A stretch of DNA of 64,000 bases from Monomorium pharaonis. Taxonomy: Eukaryota; Arthropoda; Insecta; Hymenoptera; Formicidae. Position 1 is the stretch's first letter. Each line of letters opens with the position of its first letter. Positions 22,741 to 33,769 of the stretch are shown piece after piece. Under the pieces are notes generated by a model, which saw only the letters and a program-made list of their open reading frames with translations, ran no database searches and was not told the DNA's origin. The stretch lies in the NCBI RefSeq assembly GCF_013373865.1, contig NC_050476.1, forward strand, positions 9,529,001-9,593,000, read 5' to 3'. A program made the position numbers and the translations under genes.

Positions 22741-23856
22741 TTTAGAATTATATATATAAGATTAGTTCTATACCTAAGGTAGAATAAACTCCACTAGTTT
22801 TTGGCTTTAGTTTTAGACTTAGTTTTTTGCTTAGTTTCATGAATTTTTCACTGTTTTAAAATTTAAATTACCATAAAATAATTTTTAAACATTATTTTTA
22901 AAAATGTGAAAAAATTTTTTTGAGCTAAAATGTTTGATAATACATGAGTAATAACCATTAAAAAAGGCTGTATTACATCCCTTGTGTAGAATACCGAATT
23001 ATTTGATAATGTTTTTAACAGAATTAAGGTTAAAGGTACTTTTAACTTAAAAAAAACCATTAAAGTCCCACGACAATTTTGAAAGTAGCGTCAAATTTTG
23101 AAATTAAAGAAAAATATACAATTTCTACAGTCAGTTTTAAAGTGGTTTCAAACAACAAAACATTTTTTTATCAAATAAATAAAGAATCTTAAACTAAAGA
23201 TTTTTGGTTTCAAATCGGTCATCGTAATTTCTGTGCGACTATTTTTGACCAAATTATAAGCATTTAAGTTTAAAATGCTTTTTTTACCATATATAACTTG
23301 GTCAAAAATGGTCGTAGAAAAAATTTTAAAAAGGCAAATTGAAGAGAAGAGTTCAATTAACACAAATCTTTTATCAGATTAAGTAAAAAAAATTTATTTG
23401 AGCCCGCTCAAATTTGATGCAAATTTTTAAAAACTTTATTTTTGTTTTAGGAAAAAGTGATCATGTTACAAAACGTAAAATTTTTAATCAAAAGATTCAC
23501 AAACTAGAGAATTTAAGCTATTATGTGCTTTTTGATTTGTATTTCTACTACCATTTTTCACGGAGATATAAAGATTTAAATATGACTAAAATTTTTCTCA
23601 CATTGGGTGTACCGCTTTTTTAAAGCTGAGTATATATTTTCAATTACAAATACTTTACCATATTTGACATACATATTTGACCGATAAATATTTACACTTG
23701 CAAACCCCTCCGCCAGTAACCTTGACCTTGATATATTTTGTCAAGATCATCCTCTTGAGTAACCTTCAAAAGGTTTTAAGCGTTGCCCGTAATTCATTAA
23801 ACCTTTGCAGCATGATGTGAAGTATACTTTACGCCTAAACAAATAAAATAAAATAG
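22741..23856. other. AT-rich DNA, small hairpins only
   Basis: AT-rich throughout. A short palindrome at about 23245-23310 (TTTGACCAAATTATAAGC..ACTTGGTCAAA) could form a hairpin. Frames of 65-71 codons are not supported as genes. Confidence 0.4.
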
Positions 23857-24292
23857 GTGAGTCGATAGCTCACGGACTAGATGCTGGATTCGTAATCTGT
23901 CGACCCGGGTTCAAATCTCGGCAATTTCGTTGGGATTTTTTCTCGGGTCCATAGATTGCAAAGAGATAGAAGGGACGTGTGGCTATCAGGATCGCACCTT
24001 CCAGGATTTTTCCGAAAGGTCGGTCAAGTCAAACCACCCTCCGAAAAAGAACTCGCCCCCCACGTCGGCCATTTATCCTGGTCGTAGCGTGGGGAAAGAG
24101 GTGGCTTCGGCGCTACCAAGTAGTGGGGTTGCCAACCCCACCATTCGTACTATTTGACCCTGCTACTACAAGAAACCAAGCGGATACCGGCAGGGGGCCC
24201 GATGGCCCCTCCGCCCCAACTGGACGAAGACAAGAAGACGAAGCCAACTACCCCTGCGGGTTCCCTGGATGTTCCTTCACTTTCAATTTCTC
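23857..24292 (+). mobile_element. tRNA-derived SINE
   Basis: The head has an A box (TAGCTCACGG, 23866-23875) and B box (GGGTTCAAATC, 23907-23917) at normal tRNA spacing, with a TTCGTAA anticodon-loop-like stretch between them. A GC-rich body unrelated to tRNA follows (TAGCGTGGGGAAAGAGG, GGGGTTGCCAACCCC, CCCCTGCGGGTTCCC) and then AT-rich DNA. The start is sharp; the end is approximate. Frames of 63-120 codons over the body are chance. Target duplication not identified. Confidence 0.65.
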
Positions 24293-24985
24293 TAAAATTT
24301 CATATCCTAAGATTTCTGATATCGCTGATTCCAAAAATTAAATAAAATTTAAAAATTTATTATTTGGAGTTTCTTCAATAAAGCGGTTCCAATTTTGAGA
24401 AAATCATGTGACGTATAATCCATTGTAAAAAAATTGCTTCCATAAGATATACTCAAACTCCGTGTATAACGGTTTCTGATTCATTGATTACAAATTATTG
24501 ATTACGAATCTGGAAACAGAATTAAAAAATTTTTTTAATTTATAAATTAATCTTATTTCGACAAGTGCAAAAGCAAAGAAAAGCACTGTTTGCACTTGTC
24601 AAATTGTTCTGTCTTGCAGGAAAATCAGTAGCCGATTTCTTTTTTATTATTTGTTAAATTTATGAAGCACTACAATTTATGGAGTGCCCTGAACAAGTCT
24701 GTGGACTTGAGACACAAACCCATAATTTTAATTACTTCTGTAGTCTGAAAGATTATCCCGCAGTACATCAAATAATTTGCATTTAACATATTCTCTCCTT
24801 CCACATAGCACCTTAATCCATCACTCGCGTATTCTATAAATTCACTAATTAATAATAAAAGCGTCATTTTTGCCACCACTCATTCATGTTTGTATACGTG
24901 CGCTTTTATTCGAAGTTTAAACAATTACTTGGGAACCTCTCAGAGTTTCTAGCTTTATCCGCTTAAAAGGGCGTTTCAGTCATTT
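24293..24985. other. AT-rich DNA without recognised features
   Basis: AT-rich. A short repeated AGTGCAAA/TTTGCAC palindrome sits near 24555-24600. No gene seen. Confidence 0.4.
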
Positions 24986-24999
24986 AACATGCCGAATTG

Positions 25000-26499
25000 A
25001 TGAAAAGGAAAAGAAAAGGCTTGGCGGAAGATAAAAGAGAGGAAGTAGAGAGTGCATTTCAGAAAATGCAAGAAAACGCAAAGATCACCGGTAAAAAGAA
25101 GCGAGAAGATAAAAAGAGGAAAAAGTAAACAAAAGTGGCAGATCGAAAAAGAAAAAAAAGGAAAAAAAACAAAGGAGTTGGAAGAATTAAAGAGTATGGA
25201 TACAGAGGAGCTAAGAAGGGAGTGAAGGGGTTAAAAGGAAATACGAAAAGAATAGAAAGTATAATAGAAGAAATAAGAAAGAAGCAAAAGACAGAAAATG
25301 GCAGAAAAAAAGAACGAAATTGGTAGAAAAGACAGAGATTAGAGAAGATAGAAAAATTAGAGGGGAAGGTGAAAGGAAAGAATGGGAAAAGAAGAGACGA
25401 GAGAAGGGAGCGAATTAGAAAAAAAGGTAAAATGGACAGGAATTAAAAAGGTAAAGAGAAAAGAAAAAGGAGAAACATTATAGTGAAAGTATTAAAAATT
25501 AGAAAAAAAAGAGAAACCTGAGAGAAGTAATAAGGGAATAAGAATAGAAAGTAAGATGAAAGATATGAGTAAAGTTGAGGGACACTAAATAAAAAAATTT
25601 GGGTAGAGAACGAAGAACAAAAGGAGATGATAAATGGAAAGATGCTAAAAAGTAAAAAGAAAATAATAGATAATCTAACGTAAAGGAAAAGAAGAACAAG
25701 ATGGAAGCTAGAAGAGATTGCAAGGAGAGAGGAGGCGAATGAGAAAAGAACTTAAGTAAAGTAAGAGAGTCAGAATAGACGGAGAATAGTGGATCTCAAA
25801 AGAAAAAAAGGTGTTAAAGGATAAAAAGGGCGGAATTTGGAGACAGCAAAAAGAAAGAAAGGAGAGGCAGGGGAGAGAAAGAAATAAAAAAATAGAAAAA
25901 CGAGATAAAATGTAAAAAAAGCAAGAAAAAAAAAGAAAAAAAATAAAAAGTTATTAGAGAATAAAAACAGGGAGTTCTAGAGAGAATTAAAAAAATAAGA
26001 GGTGGTAGTGCTGCTAGGGACATGAATAAAAGAGAACAGATGGAGAAAGTTGAAAAAAAGGATGTCAAAGAGATACAAATAGAGCATTCAATACGCAAGA
26101 AGAAAAATATAAAAATAGGAAGGAATAGCGATAGAAATAAAATAGAAATTAGTGGATAAAAGAGTGGAACAAAGAAAAGATAATAATGGATAGAGTGAAA
26201 ATAAGAAAAAAAATGGTGTATTTTTACGTAAATAAGGACATGGAAGAGAAGTTACAGAGTATTAAAAAATAGTTGGAGGAGAAGAAAAGAATAATAACAA
26301 TAATAAGTGGGGACTTTAATACTCAGACAACAAATAAGGGGGATAAAGAAAAAAGATTGAGAAAGAAGAGAGAAAGGTAGTATAAGGAAGTCGAAGGACA
26401 GGAAGATTAATAAGGAGGAAGAGCGTCTAATAGAGTTCATAGAAATGAGATATTAGAATATTTTGAATAAAGAGGTAAAGAGGAACAAAAAAAAATATA
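25000..26499 (+). pseudogene. LINE ORF1 C-terminus and apurinic endonuclease N-terminus, degenerate
   Basis: ORF1-like remnants include RRNIIVKVLK (about 25465) and RTRWKLEEIARREE (about 25700), which match in kind the C-terminal half of the intact ORF1 at 30419-31633. The endonuclease block IITIISGDFNTQT (about 26290-26330), with the family's GDFN motif, follows. The frame is broken many times. The 63-codon Lys-rich frame at 25135-25326 and the minus-strand frames here are by-products of composition. Confidence 0.6.
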
Positions 26500-27693
26500 A
26501 GGTCAGTTGGGGTAAGTGCGGCTTAGGGGTAAGTGCGCCATCGGCTTGTGTAATGTTACAGGGAAAATTATATAGAGTGCGCCGTAGTCGTATGTTGAGT
26601 AGATACAATTGTGCAAATTTTTACCGCTGAAGCGCTCGCTATTGTCAATCAGTGACCTCAAGACAATGGTAAATAATCAGCACTAAAGAAAAACTGTGAT
26701 ATCAAGTTGTAAAAGTTCTGTTGTCGTCAGTTAATGTGGAAAGAATAAAACTTGTAAATACTTTTTATAGTTAGCATTATATCTGAAATTAACATTTGCG
26801 TTTCTTTGACTATAGTTAATTTGTCGATTTGTTTATTGTTGATTCTTTAAACTCCCATCCGGAGCAAGTGCGACTCAACCTATGGGGCAAGTGCAACCGT
26901 AAATTTATCGTTTATTTTTGTGTCCGTAAAGCTTCTTTTTATGTTTTTGTTTTGGTTTTGAAAATTTTTCATTATTTTTAATCTCTTTACTTATCAAAAA
27001 CTGTTTCTTTTGTCCAGTAAGAAAAAAAAGCAAAAACAAAAAAGAAGGAAAAAGAGCTTGGAAAATAAAACCAACAAGATCAAGAAAACTTTTAAAGTGC
27101 AAATTAAGAAACGAAAAAGAAATTAATGTTAAAAGCGATAAAAAAAGCTAAGCAGTTATTCATTGTGTATTACTGTATTCTTATTCATAAGTAAATTTTT
27201 TTATTAAATGTAAACTATTTGTTCATTATTTATTAAAAAGCAGTTAAAAAGTTATCTAATAAAAGTTAAATTATCCTGAAAGTCGAGCTTTTTTTTAAAA
27301 TTCAATTTTTAGTATTTTAGTATTTTTTAAGTGTTTATAAATTAAGTAAAAAAAAAGAGATCCCCCAAAAAAGCATTGAAAAGGTATTACTTAATTAAAA
27401 CTGCCCGCTTCTGCATCAAAAAGACTTCGCCCTATTAAGCATGGTGGCAGTAATAGTCGGGGTCGCACTTGCTCCAAAACCGGGGCAAGTGCGCCATCAA
27501 GACAAAATTTTTTAAAGTGCGATTTTTTTCTCTTAATATTTTCTTTTTTTTTTAATAACCTTATGTATCTATAAAGTACAGTTTAAATGTCATGTTGCCA
27601 AAGTTTTAATGTTGCATAAAAATTTGGAAGCTTGTGGGAGAAGAGTAAACAGAAACTTTGCATTTTCGGGTATGCACTTACCCCAACTGACCT
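26500..27693. mobile_element. 1194-bp TA-flanked DNA element with iterated GGGGYAAGTGCG motif
   Basis: The ends are AGGTCAGTTGGGGTAAGTGC and its inverse (GCACTTACCCCAACTGACCT), flanked by TA at 26498-26499 and 27694-27695. It cuts the LINE endonuclease between its GDFN block and the downstream TGGRG-like block, so the boundary is clear. A GGGG[C/T]AAGTGCG core recurs inside, near 26520, 26540, 26860, 26880, 27465 and 27485. The only coding hint is a Lys/Arg-rich stretch near 27020-27120, too short to call a transposase. Mariner/pogo-type by target and ends. Confidence 0.7.
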
Positions 27694-28240
27694 TACATAT
27701 ACGGGGGGTAGGAGTAATACGCTAATAATTATATATTAAGCAATAAAGAAATAAGACAAAATAAGAATATAAATAGGAAAAAGTATAACTCAAACCATCA
27801 TCGAATAAAGGTGGTAATGCGTTATGAAAAGAAAAGGGGCAAAAAGGAGAAAGAGGACGTTGGGAATGGGGGAAATAAGCGTTTAAAAGAGAAATAGGGA
27901 AGATAAAATCAGAGGTGGCGGAGGGAAAAAAAATGGAAAGATATGGAAAAGAAGATTAAGAGAGCAATGAAAAAGACAGAGACTGAAAAAAAGGAAAGAG
28001 GAAAAGGCAATAGGCTAGTAGAATGAGGATTGTGAGAAGATAAAAAAGAAATAAGAAGGAAGTTAAGAGACTGAAGAAAGGGAAAAGGTAAGGAACAAAA
28101 TTATAAGAGAAAAAAAGAGGAAATTTAGGGAGTTGTGTAGCAGGAAAAAAAAGAGAAAAGATGGGCAAAGGAAGTGGAAAAAATAAGAACGGAACGACAG
28201 GTGTGGGAGATGATAAATAGTGAAAAAAGGATATTATGTA
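27694..28240 (+). pseudogene. LINE endonuclease end and endonuclease-RT linker, degenerate
   Basis: Begins with TYTGGR-like sequence directly at the insertion boundary and continues through an EKKRGKKEKED-type Lys/Glu-rich linker with KKEIRRKLRD (about 28045) and VGDDK (about 28205). It matches the order expected in this LINE clade. Several stops. The minus-strand 95-codon frame at 27956-28243 is a shadow. Confidence 0.5.
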
Positions 28241-28244
28241 CACG

Positions 28245-29335
28245 TAAACATATTTTAAATAATAAAACTTAGCTTAGCTTACAGCTTCAATAAATTAATC
28301 TTAAGCATTAGGATGCAGTAAACAGTACAAAAATATTAATTGGATTCCGATGGTACCGGGTGCAGATCAATATCAGAATCAGAATCGATCGAGCATAGGT
28401 TATATCGAGACAAAACCTTCTTCCTCCACTAAAAAATTAATTTACATAAGAAAAAACTGCTGGAGGAAATTAGATATTTCCCCAATATAAATAAGGGAAT
28501 CAAAGCGCTTAAGTTGTCTCATAGTAGTCTAAAGTCTCTTCCGATCACCACTGCTGAGAGTTTTACCGTAACTTTTGCGACTCTGTTAATCTGCAGTTAG
28601 CGACAGCTAAGTCTTAAACCTTAGGGTCTGTTGTTTCGAAAAAAAAAAGGTAATTAACTCAAGTTTTCTGTTAAAAATTATTTAAAATTCCTACTTGAAT
28701 TATGTCGCTGCCATTTGTGTGGTAAGAAATCTAAATCTAATTTCTAAATCTAAATTCTGTCACTGCCGAGAGTGTGAAGATAAATCTTTCGGGTCCTGTC
28801 TCTCCAAAAAACGTGGCAACAGAAAATTTAAATCTAATTCCTAAATTTTAAATGCCCAAAAAGGGTGGTTAACATGAGAATATTAAAAGATTAAGATATC
28901 AAATTAATCAAGCTATAATCTCAAATCGTAATCCGTTGTTGTTAATAGCAGAATTAGATAAACTTCTGGCCCAAACTTCTAATGAAAAACCCTTTAAACT
29001 TAACAAATATAAGCTTATTAAAATTGATCTTCCAAATTCTTCAAATCGACTTAAATCCAAAAATCGTTATACATAAGCCAACTCAAGTTGGTAAACCAAC
29101 TGCAGAAAAGTTAAAACACAAACTTAACAAAATTTACTTTAAAGTTAACTTTTCACATTTCAAGTTAATAAAGAAATCAGACCCTCGTTATCAAATTTAT
29201 AAAATTCGTTATCTTTACGGTGAAAATTAATTAACCTCATAAACTTATCCATCCCAGGTAAATTACTTAAATGTATTGACCCAACAATGGACAATTATAT
29301 CAGTTCGTGGCAAGAAAAAAATGAGAATTAATAAA
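28245..29335. mobile_element. Unclassified ~1.1-kb insertion in the LINE
   Basis: Purine bias stops abruptly at about 28245 and resumes at about 29335, and the LINE coding order continues on either side, so this is probably inserted DNA. It contains ATCAGAATCAGAATCGATCG near 28370 and two CTAAATCTAATTTCTAAAT-type short repeats near 28725 and 28830. The 82-codon frame at 28982-29230 (Asn/Lys/Leu-rich) has no domain I recognise. Ends and target duplication could not be fixed. Confidence 0.4.
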
Positions 29336-29339
29336 GAAA

Positions 29340-29833
29340 TAAATATAAAACAATAGAAGAAATACTTTATGAGGCTGCTAGAAGGGGTGAAAATAAGAGT
29401 GGTAAAAGGACAGAGAAAAGGAAGAGAAAAAAACAGAGGAAGAATTGACAAGAAAAAAGATAAGTAAGGTAAAAAGGAAATTGAAAGTAGAAAAAGTTGA
29501 GGACGGATAAGTTGAGAAATAAGGTATAGAAATATGGGAAAAAGATAACGGAAAGGGCATACAGGATCTGCAACAAAATTTTAAAGAAGGAAGATTAGCC
29601 AGAAAGATGGAAAAAGGATGTTAGGGATCGATAATTAAAAAAGGTGACAAGAAATTTGTAGAGAATTATAAAGAAATTACGTTAATGACATCGTTGTATA
29701 GAATATATCTAACGGTGCTGCCAAAAAAAAAGAAAAAATAGAAGAAAAGGAGGTAATTCCACACAATCAAACGAGTTTTAGAAAGGAGATGGAGACAATA
29801 GACAATATGTATACATATATTAAATTACCTGAT
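29340..29833 (+). pseudogene. LINE reverse transcriptase, N-terminal part, degenerate
   Basis: Across frames it reads NMGKR.. and GSATKF, then QKDGKRM, a KKGDKKFVENYKEITLMT-like block (about 29640-29690) and YRIYLTVL (about 29697), then EEKEVIPHNQTSFRK-like sequence (about 29735-29785) and TIDNMYTYIKLPD at the insertion site. These are the standard first blocks of a non-LTR RT. The minus-strand 60-69 codon frames are shadows. Confidence 0.6.
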
Positions 29834-30418
29834 GGGGGATTGGAAGATGGCGTGGTTGAGAGTGGAGGTGAAACAGGGAGCTCCGGAGTGAATAGTGTGG
29901 TGAGGGTGTAATGTGAAAGAGAGGAGAGAAAGAAGTGGAAGATTGGAAAGAGAAGACCGGGACATAGACGGGCAATTGGAGGGAAGTAAATGGAGGATGG
30001 AGGTGAGAAGAATTAGGATGGAGAAGTCGGGGCAGACATCGGAGTAGCGAGAGATGAAAGCCGGGAAGATGGAGGCAGGAACGAGAAGAAGAGGTCAGAG
30101 AGAGGGCGCTGGAGAGATGCGACGCAGAGAAGAGTCTCGAAGGAGAGGAGTGAAGGAAGGAAGGAGGGCAGATGGCGGTGCGCTCGGAGTGAGGCAGCGC
30201 GAGCGCGAGCACGGAGAGAGAAGAGGAGTGTCAATCTGGTGGAAGAAAGGGATTGGCAGCGTGGGGTTAGAGTTAAGTTGGCAAGAGTGACAGGGCGGGA
30301 TGGTAGCGTGTTTGGGAACGCGGGTTTCCGTACACGTGGTCCATCGAGGGCACATGTCGACAGAGCGATTCTGACACAGGAGGAGAAAGATCGTACAAGA
30401 AGAAGATAAAGTGAAAGT

Positions 30419-31633
30419 GTGCAGGGAGAGAGAGTGCCGGACCTAGAGGAGAGAATAGGCGGGGAGAGGAGAGAAGCAAGGGAGGAAGAGAGAATGGAGG
30501 AGCTGGGCAGAGAATTGAGGAATTTGAAGTGGGAAATGACAAGGAGACTGAGGGAAGTCGGAGAGAGACTGAGAGGATTGGAAGAGAGGTTAGAGGCGCT
30601 GGAAGGAGAAGACATGAGAAGGGAAGAAGAGGTAGCAGGTGAGAGGGAAGAGCTGAGGAGTATGAGGGAAGCGAGAGGAAGAGGCAACAGAGAAGAGGAA
30701 GCGCAGAGGGACAACGACGAGGAGGGAGAGATGGAGAAGAGGAGAATCGGACGGGACGACGGGAGAGAGGGAAGGAGTGGGAAAAGAGAACAGGTGGTTG
30801 GAGAGAAGAGGGAGGAGAGGATGGGGGAAGGCGAAAACAAGAGGAGAAGAGAACGGAGGGAAGAGGAGAAGAAGGGGCGGAAGGACGGAGTCGAGGAGAG
30901 CTGGTGGCAGGAGACGAGAGGAGAGGAGAAGGAGAGGAGAGGGGGCGAGGAGAGAGACGAGGATGAAGGAAGAGGACAAGAGAGGAGCAGAACAAAGGAA
31001 GGACAGGAAGTAGGAACTGGCAAGGAGGAGAGGAAGGATGCAGAGAGAGAGGAGAAGGAAGATGGGGAGAGAGATGGGAAGGGGATAGAGGCATGGAAAA
31101 GGGTGGAAAGGGAAATGGAGAGGAGGATGAGGGAGAGGGCGGAGAGAGAAGGGTGGGAAAGAGTAAGAGAGGCGGAAAGGGAGAGAAGAGTAAGGGAGGT
31201 GAGAAGAAGAAACATAGTGTGGAGGGGTGTGGAGGGGGAGGGGGCAATAGAAAGAAAGGCGATAATAGAGGGGATTATGAAGAGAGAAGCGGGAAGGAAA
31301 GTAGATTTAGGGGTAGTATCAGAAAGAGTGGGGGAAAGGGGGACGATAGTGGTGATAACAGAGGTGGTGAGAGAAGAGGATAGAGACTGGTTGTTAGAGA
31401 GGAGGGCGGAGATAAGGAGTCGCTGGGATGTAAGGTTAGATGAGGATTTATCGATGGAGGAGAGGAAAATCAGATGGAGGATGTTAGAAAGGGCAAAAGA
31501 GGAGAGAAATAAGGGAAAGAAAGTATATGTGGGGAATAGAAGCATGTGGGTGGACGGGAGAGAATGGGTGTGGAATAAAAGGAAAGAAGAGTGGGAAATA
31601 GGCGAGGGGGAAGGAAAGGAGGAAGGGAATTAA
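30419..31633 (+). CDS. LINE ORF1 protein, intact, 404 codons
   Basis: The open frame given here begins at 30419 (codon start inside a longer AG-rich leader) and ends with TAA at 31633. Residues 1 to about 90 form a heptad-rich coiled coil (LEERIGGERREAREEERM, LRNLKWEMTRRLREVGERL). A very charged Arg/Glu/Gly linker follows to about residue 240. The C-terminal 150 residues look like the RNA-binding part of LINE ORF1 proteins: RRRNIVWRGVEGEG, GTIVVITEVV, LDEDLSMEERKIRWRMLERA and KKVYVGNRSMWVDGREWVW. Such proteins bind element RNA as a chaperone. Whether it is expressed cannot be seen. The 510- and 324-codon minus-strand frames opposite are artefacts of strand bias. Confidence 0.75.
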   Translation: MQGERVPDLEERIGGERREAREEERMEELGRELRNLKWEMTRRLREVGERLRGLEERLEALEGEDMRREEEVAGEREELRSMREARGRGNREEEAQRDNDEEGEMEKRRIGRDDGREGRSGKREQVVGEKREERMGEGENKRRRERREEEKKGRKDGVEESWWQETRGEEKERRGGEERDEDEGRGQERSRTKEGQEVGTGKEERKDAEREEKEDGERDGKGIEAWKRVEREMERRMRERAEREGWERVREAERERRVREVRRRNIVWRGVEGEGAIERKAIIEGIMKREAGRKVDLGVVSERVGERGTIVVITEVVREEDRDWLLERRAEIRSRWDVRLDEDLSMEERKIRWRMLERAKEERNKGKKVYVGNRSMWVDGREWVWNKRKEEWEIGEGEGKEEGN

Positions 31634-32125
31634 AGGGGAGAGGAGCTGGTGGAGTTAATTGATATCTTATGTTTTTTGTTTTATGTTACTAGGAGGTGAC
31701 AGAGGAGAAATGGAAAGAGACGTGGAAGGGGAAGAGAGTGGTGAGAAAGAAACAGGAGAAGCAGGAGGGAAAGAGAGAATGAGAAAGCATAAAGAAATGA
31801 GGAAGGTGAAGCAGGGAGAGCAGAGGAGGCAGGTGAGGAGAAGGAGGAGAAGAGGTTCCAGAAAGAGAAAAGGAGGGAGAGGACGGAAGAGAGTTGAAGA
31901 GAACAAGTGGAGAGGAAAGGGGAAGAGAGAAGGATTGAGTGGAGGAAGAGGAGAAGGGGGGTGAGGGATGGGCGAGAGGGGTGGGGGGGTAACAGAATGT
32001 AAAGGTCGCTTATGGCCAGGTCGGTTTTGGGGGCAGAGGGTTAAGTATTTGTAAACGGTTCGGGAACGCTCCGTGCAAAAAGCGCCTTGTAACCCCATTT
32101 GGGAAACAATAAACTCTATTCTATC
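31634..32125 (+). other. 3' part of the ORF1-only LINE
   Basis: A T-rich break (TTATGTTTTTTGTTTTATG) follows ORF1, then a GA-rich stretch with a 101-codon Arg/Glu/Gly frame (31659-31964) that shows no endonuclease motif. The last 150 bp are a non-coding tail (GGTTCGGGAACGCTCCGTGC, AAAAAGCGCCTTGTAACCCC) with a polyadenylation signal. This could be the start of ORF2 joined directly to the 3' UTR by a deletion. Confidence 0.5.
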
Positions 32126-33610
32126 TATTAAATTACCTGATAAATAGACAATTAAGAAAAGAAAAGGGCAAAATAATTGTTGGGCATTATGTGTAAATTT
32201 AAAAACGACATTTGATAAGGAAACACTATGTGAAGCTATGAATAAAAAAGTATAAATAAAATCGCAGAGCAAGTAAAAAGTTTTGAACAGCGATGGGAGT
32301 TAGACAGCAGTGTCCTCTTAGTCCGTTACTGTTTAGTATTTTAATTGCTGATCTGAATAAAAAATTAAGTAAAGTAAAATGAGGAAGAATAGGAACAGAC
32401 GATGAGAGAATATATCATCTCGCATATGCGGATGACATAGTACTGATAGCAGAGGAGGGGGAAATAAGAAATATGTTCGAAAAACTGAAATTATTTGGAA
32501 AAGAAGAGATTCGTGTTAAACACAAAAAAGACAAAAATTATGAGGTCTAGAAAAGGAGGAGGTAAACAAAGATTGGAGATGGAAAGGAGAAAAGAATAAG
32601 GTTAAAAGAATTACATATCTAGGGTACGTAATAAAAATGAAAATCAAAAGGCTCGTGTGGGGAAGAGAGTAAGGAAGCAGCGGAAATTATGAAGCAGACG
32701 TGGGGGATGGAAAGATGGAGGAAAACTGGGAAAGAATATGACTGTGTGCGACAAGTTATTTTGGTCAATAGTAGATTTTGGAATATAGATATAAAGCAGG
32801 AAAAAAAGAAAAAAGGTAAAAAGATTAGAAAATATATAAAATGGGTGCTAACAGTAGAGGGAAAGACGCCAGGATATTTGGTGGGGAAGAAACTAAAAGA
32901 AATAAAGTTGCAGAGAAAAACAGGAAAAAAGTGTGGAGTTTTAAGAAAAAATTGAAAAAAGAGAAGAAAAGCAGGCAAAAATGTTTTAAAAAAATAAAGA
33001 AGAAAACAGCTAAAGAAAGAGTGACTAATGAATGAAAGAAAAAAGAAAGGAGTTCTTTAGGATTAAAGATTAAAAAATAGAAGATGTGGAAAGGAGAAAA
33101 GGATGGGAAAACAACTACTTAAAGTAATGGAAGAATAAGAAAAAGAGACAAAAAAAGAGATGGAAAAAGATAAGAGAATCGAAATATGGTGTTATACAGA
33201 GATGAAGAGAATCCCAGAATATTTAAGGAAAGGGTAGAGGGAGAGAATACATGGAAAAGAGTGGTAAGGTTTAGGTTTAGGTAGAGAAAAAAAATAGTGA
33301 GAACAAGAAAAAAAGAAATAATAAAATAGAAAAAAGAAAATACTGAGGACAAGAAAAAAGGAAGTTGTGTAGGTTATATGGAAAAGACAAGGAGACATGG
33401 AAACATACATTAAAAAAGAGTAGAGATTAAGAAAGAGGGAGAGCGGAGAGTTGATAAGAGATAATAAAAAGAATGTTGAGTAAAAATGAAAAGGAAGAAT
33501 GGTAGATAAGGACTGAGAAAAAAGAGAGAAGAAAGAAGAGATAGAAAGGGAGAATATGGAAGGGAAAAAAGAGAGAGTACGGGAGAGAAAAAAAAAAGAA
33601 AAAAAGTAGA
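32126..33610 (+). pseudogene. LINE reverse transcriptase core and C-terminus, degenerate
   Basis: After the insertion site the decayed LINE resumes with NLKTTFDKETL, QCPLSPLLFSILIADL (about 32310-32355) and LAYADDIVLIAEE, which holds the catalytic ADD (about 32420-32455), then RITYLGYVIK (about 32610). The C-terminal region has KTPGYLVGKKLKEIKLQRK (about 32865-32920). Stops and shifts are frequent. The element's 3' end is near 33610, where A/G bias stops; a poly(A) or target duplication is not resolved. Confidence 0.65.
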
Positions 33611-33639
33611 AAGACAGAGGAAACCTCACACGATCCCGA

Positions 33640-33768
33640 TTAATCACGATGCGGATTGTCCACGCCAATAATGACCACGCGTCAATATTACCCACGTCAA
33701 TATTTTGTCGACGCGTTAATATTGCCCACGTCAATATTGGTCACGTCGATATCACAGGCACATAAAAG
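33640..33768. repeat. Short-phrase tandem array (CACGTCAATATT units)
   Basis: Variants of CCCACGTCAATATT, GACGCGTYAATATT and GGTCACGTCGATAT repeat about six times with irregular spacing. The style resembles the other short-phrase arrays in the window at 35795, 47325, 48803, 49488, 57110 and 57857, but with different words. Confidence 0.55.
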
Positions 33769-33769
33769 T

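Larger units (their letters stand above)
29834..32125 (+). mobile_element. ORF1-only LINE (2292 bp) with 16-bp target duplication
   Basis: TATTAAATTACCTGAT occurs on both sides (29818-29833 and 32126-32141), and the host LINE reading resumes after it. The insert has a GA-rich 5' leader, an intact 404-codon ORF1 (30419-31633), about 490 bp of further DNA, and a 3' end with AATAAA (32108-32113) and CTCTATTCTATC. No endonuclease or RT is present. It is either an internally deleted LINE or an ORF1-only non-autonomous element moved in trans. The intact frame and clean duplication suggest a recent insertion. Confidence 0.8.
24986..33610 (+). mobile_element. Decayed purine-rich LINE, split into four pieces by later insertions
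   Basis: The plus strand is strongly A/G-rich in all pieces: 24986-26499 (ORF1 end and endonuclease start), 27694 to about 28240 (endonuclease end and linker), about 29340-29833 (RT start) and 32126-33610 (RT core and C-terminal part). Read in order they give a colinear non-LTR element with ORF1, endonuclease and RT. Interrupting DNA: a TA-flanked element (26500-27693), unclassified DNA (about 28245-29335) and an ORF1-only LINE (29834-32125). Every piece has many stops and shifts. Confidence 0.7.

Noticed and set aside
30013..31545. 510-codon minus-strand open frame, and a 324-codon one at 30273-31247
   Set aside because: They lie opposite the intact LINE ORF1. The strand is almost pure pyrimidine, so stop codons are rare by composition. 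The Ser/Leu/Pro-rich products have no domain.
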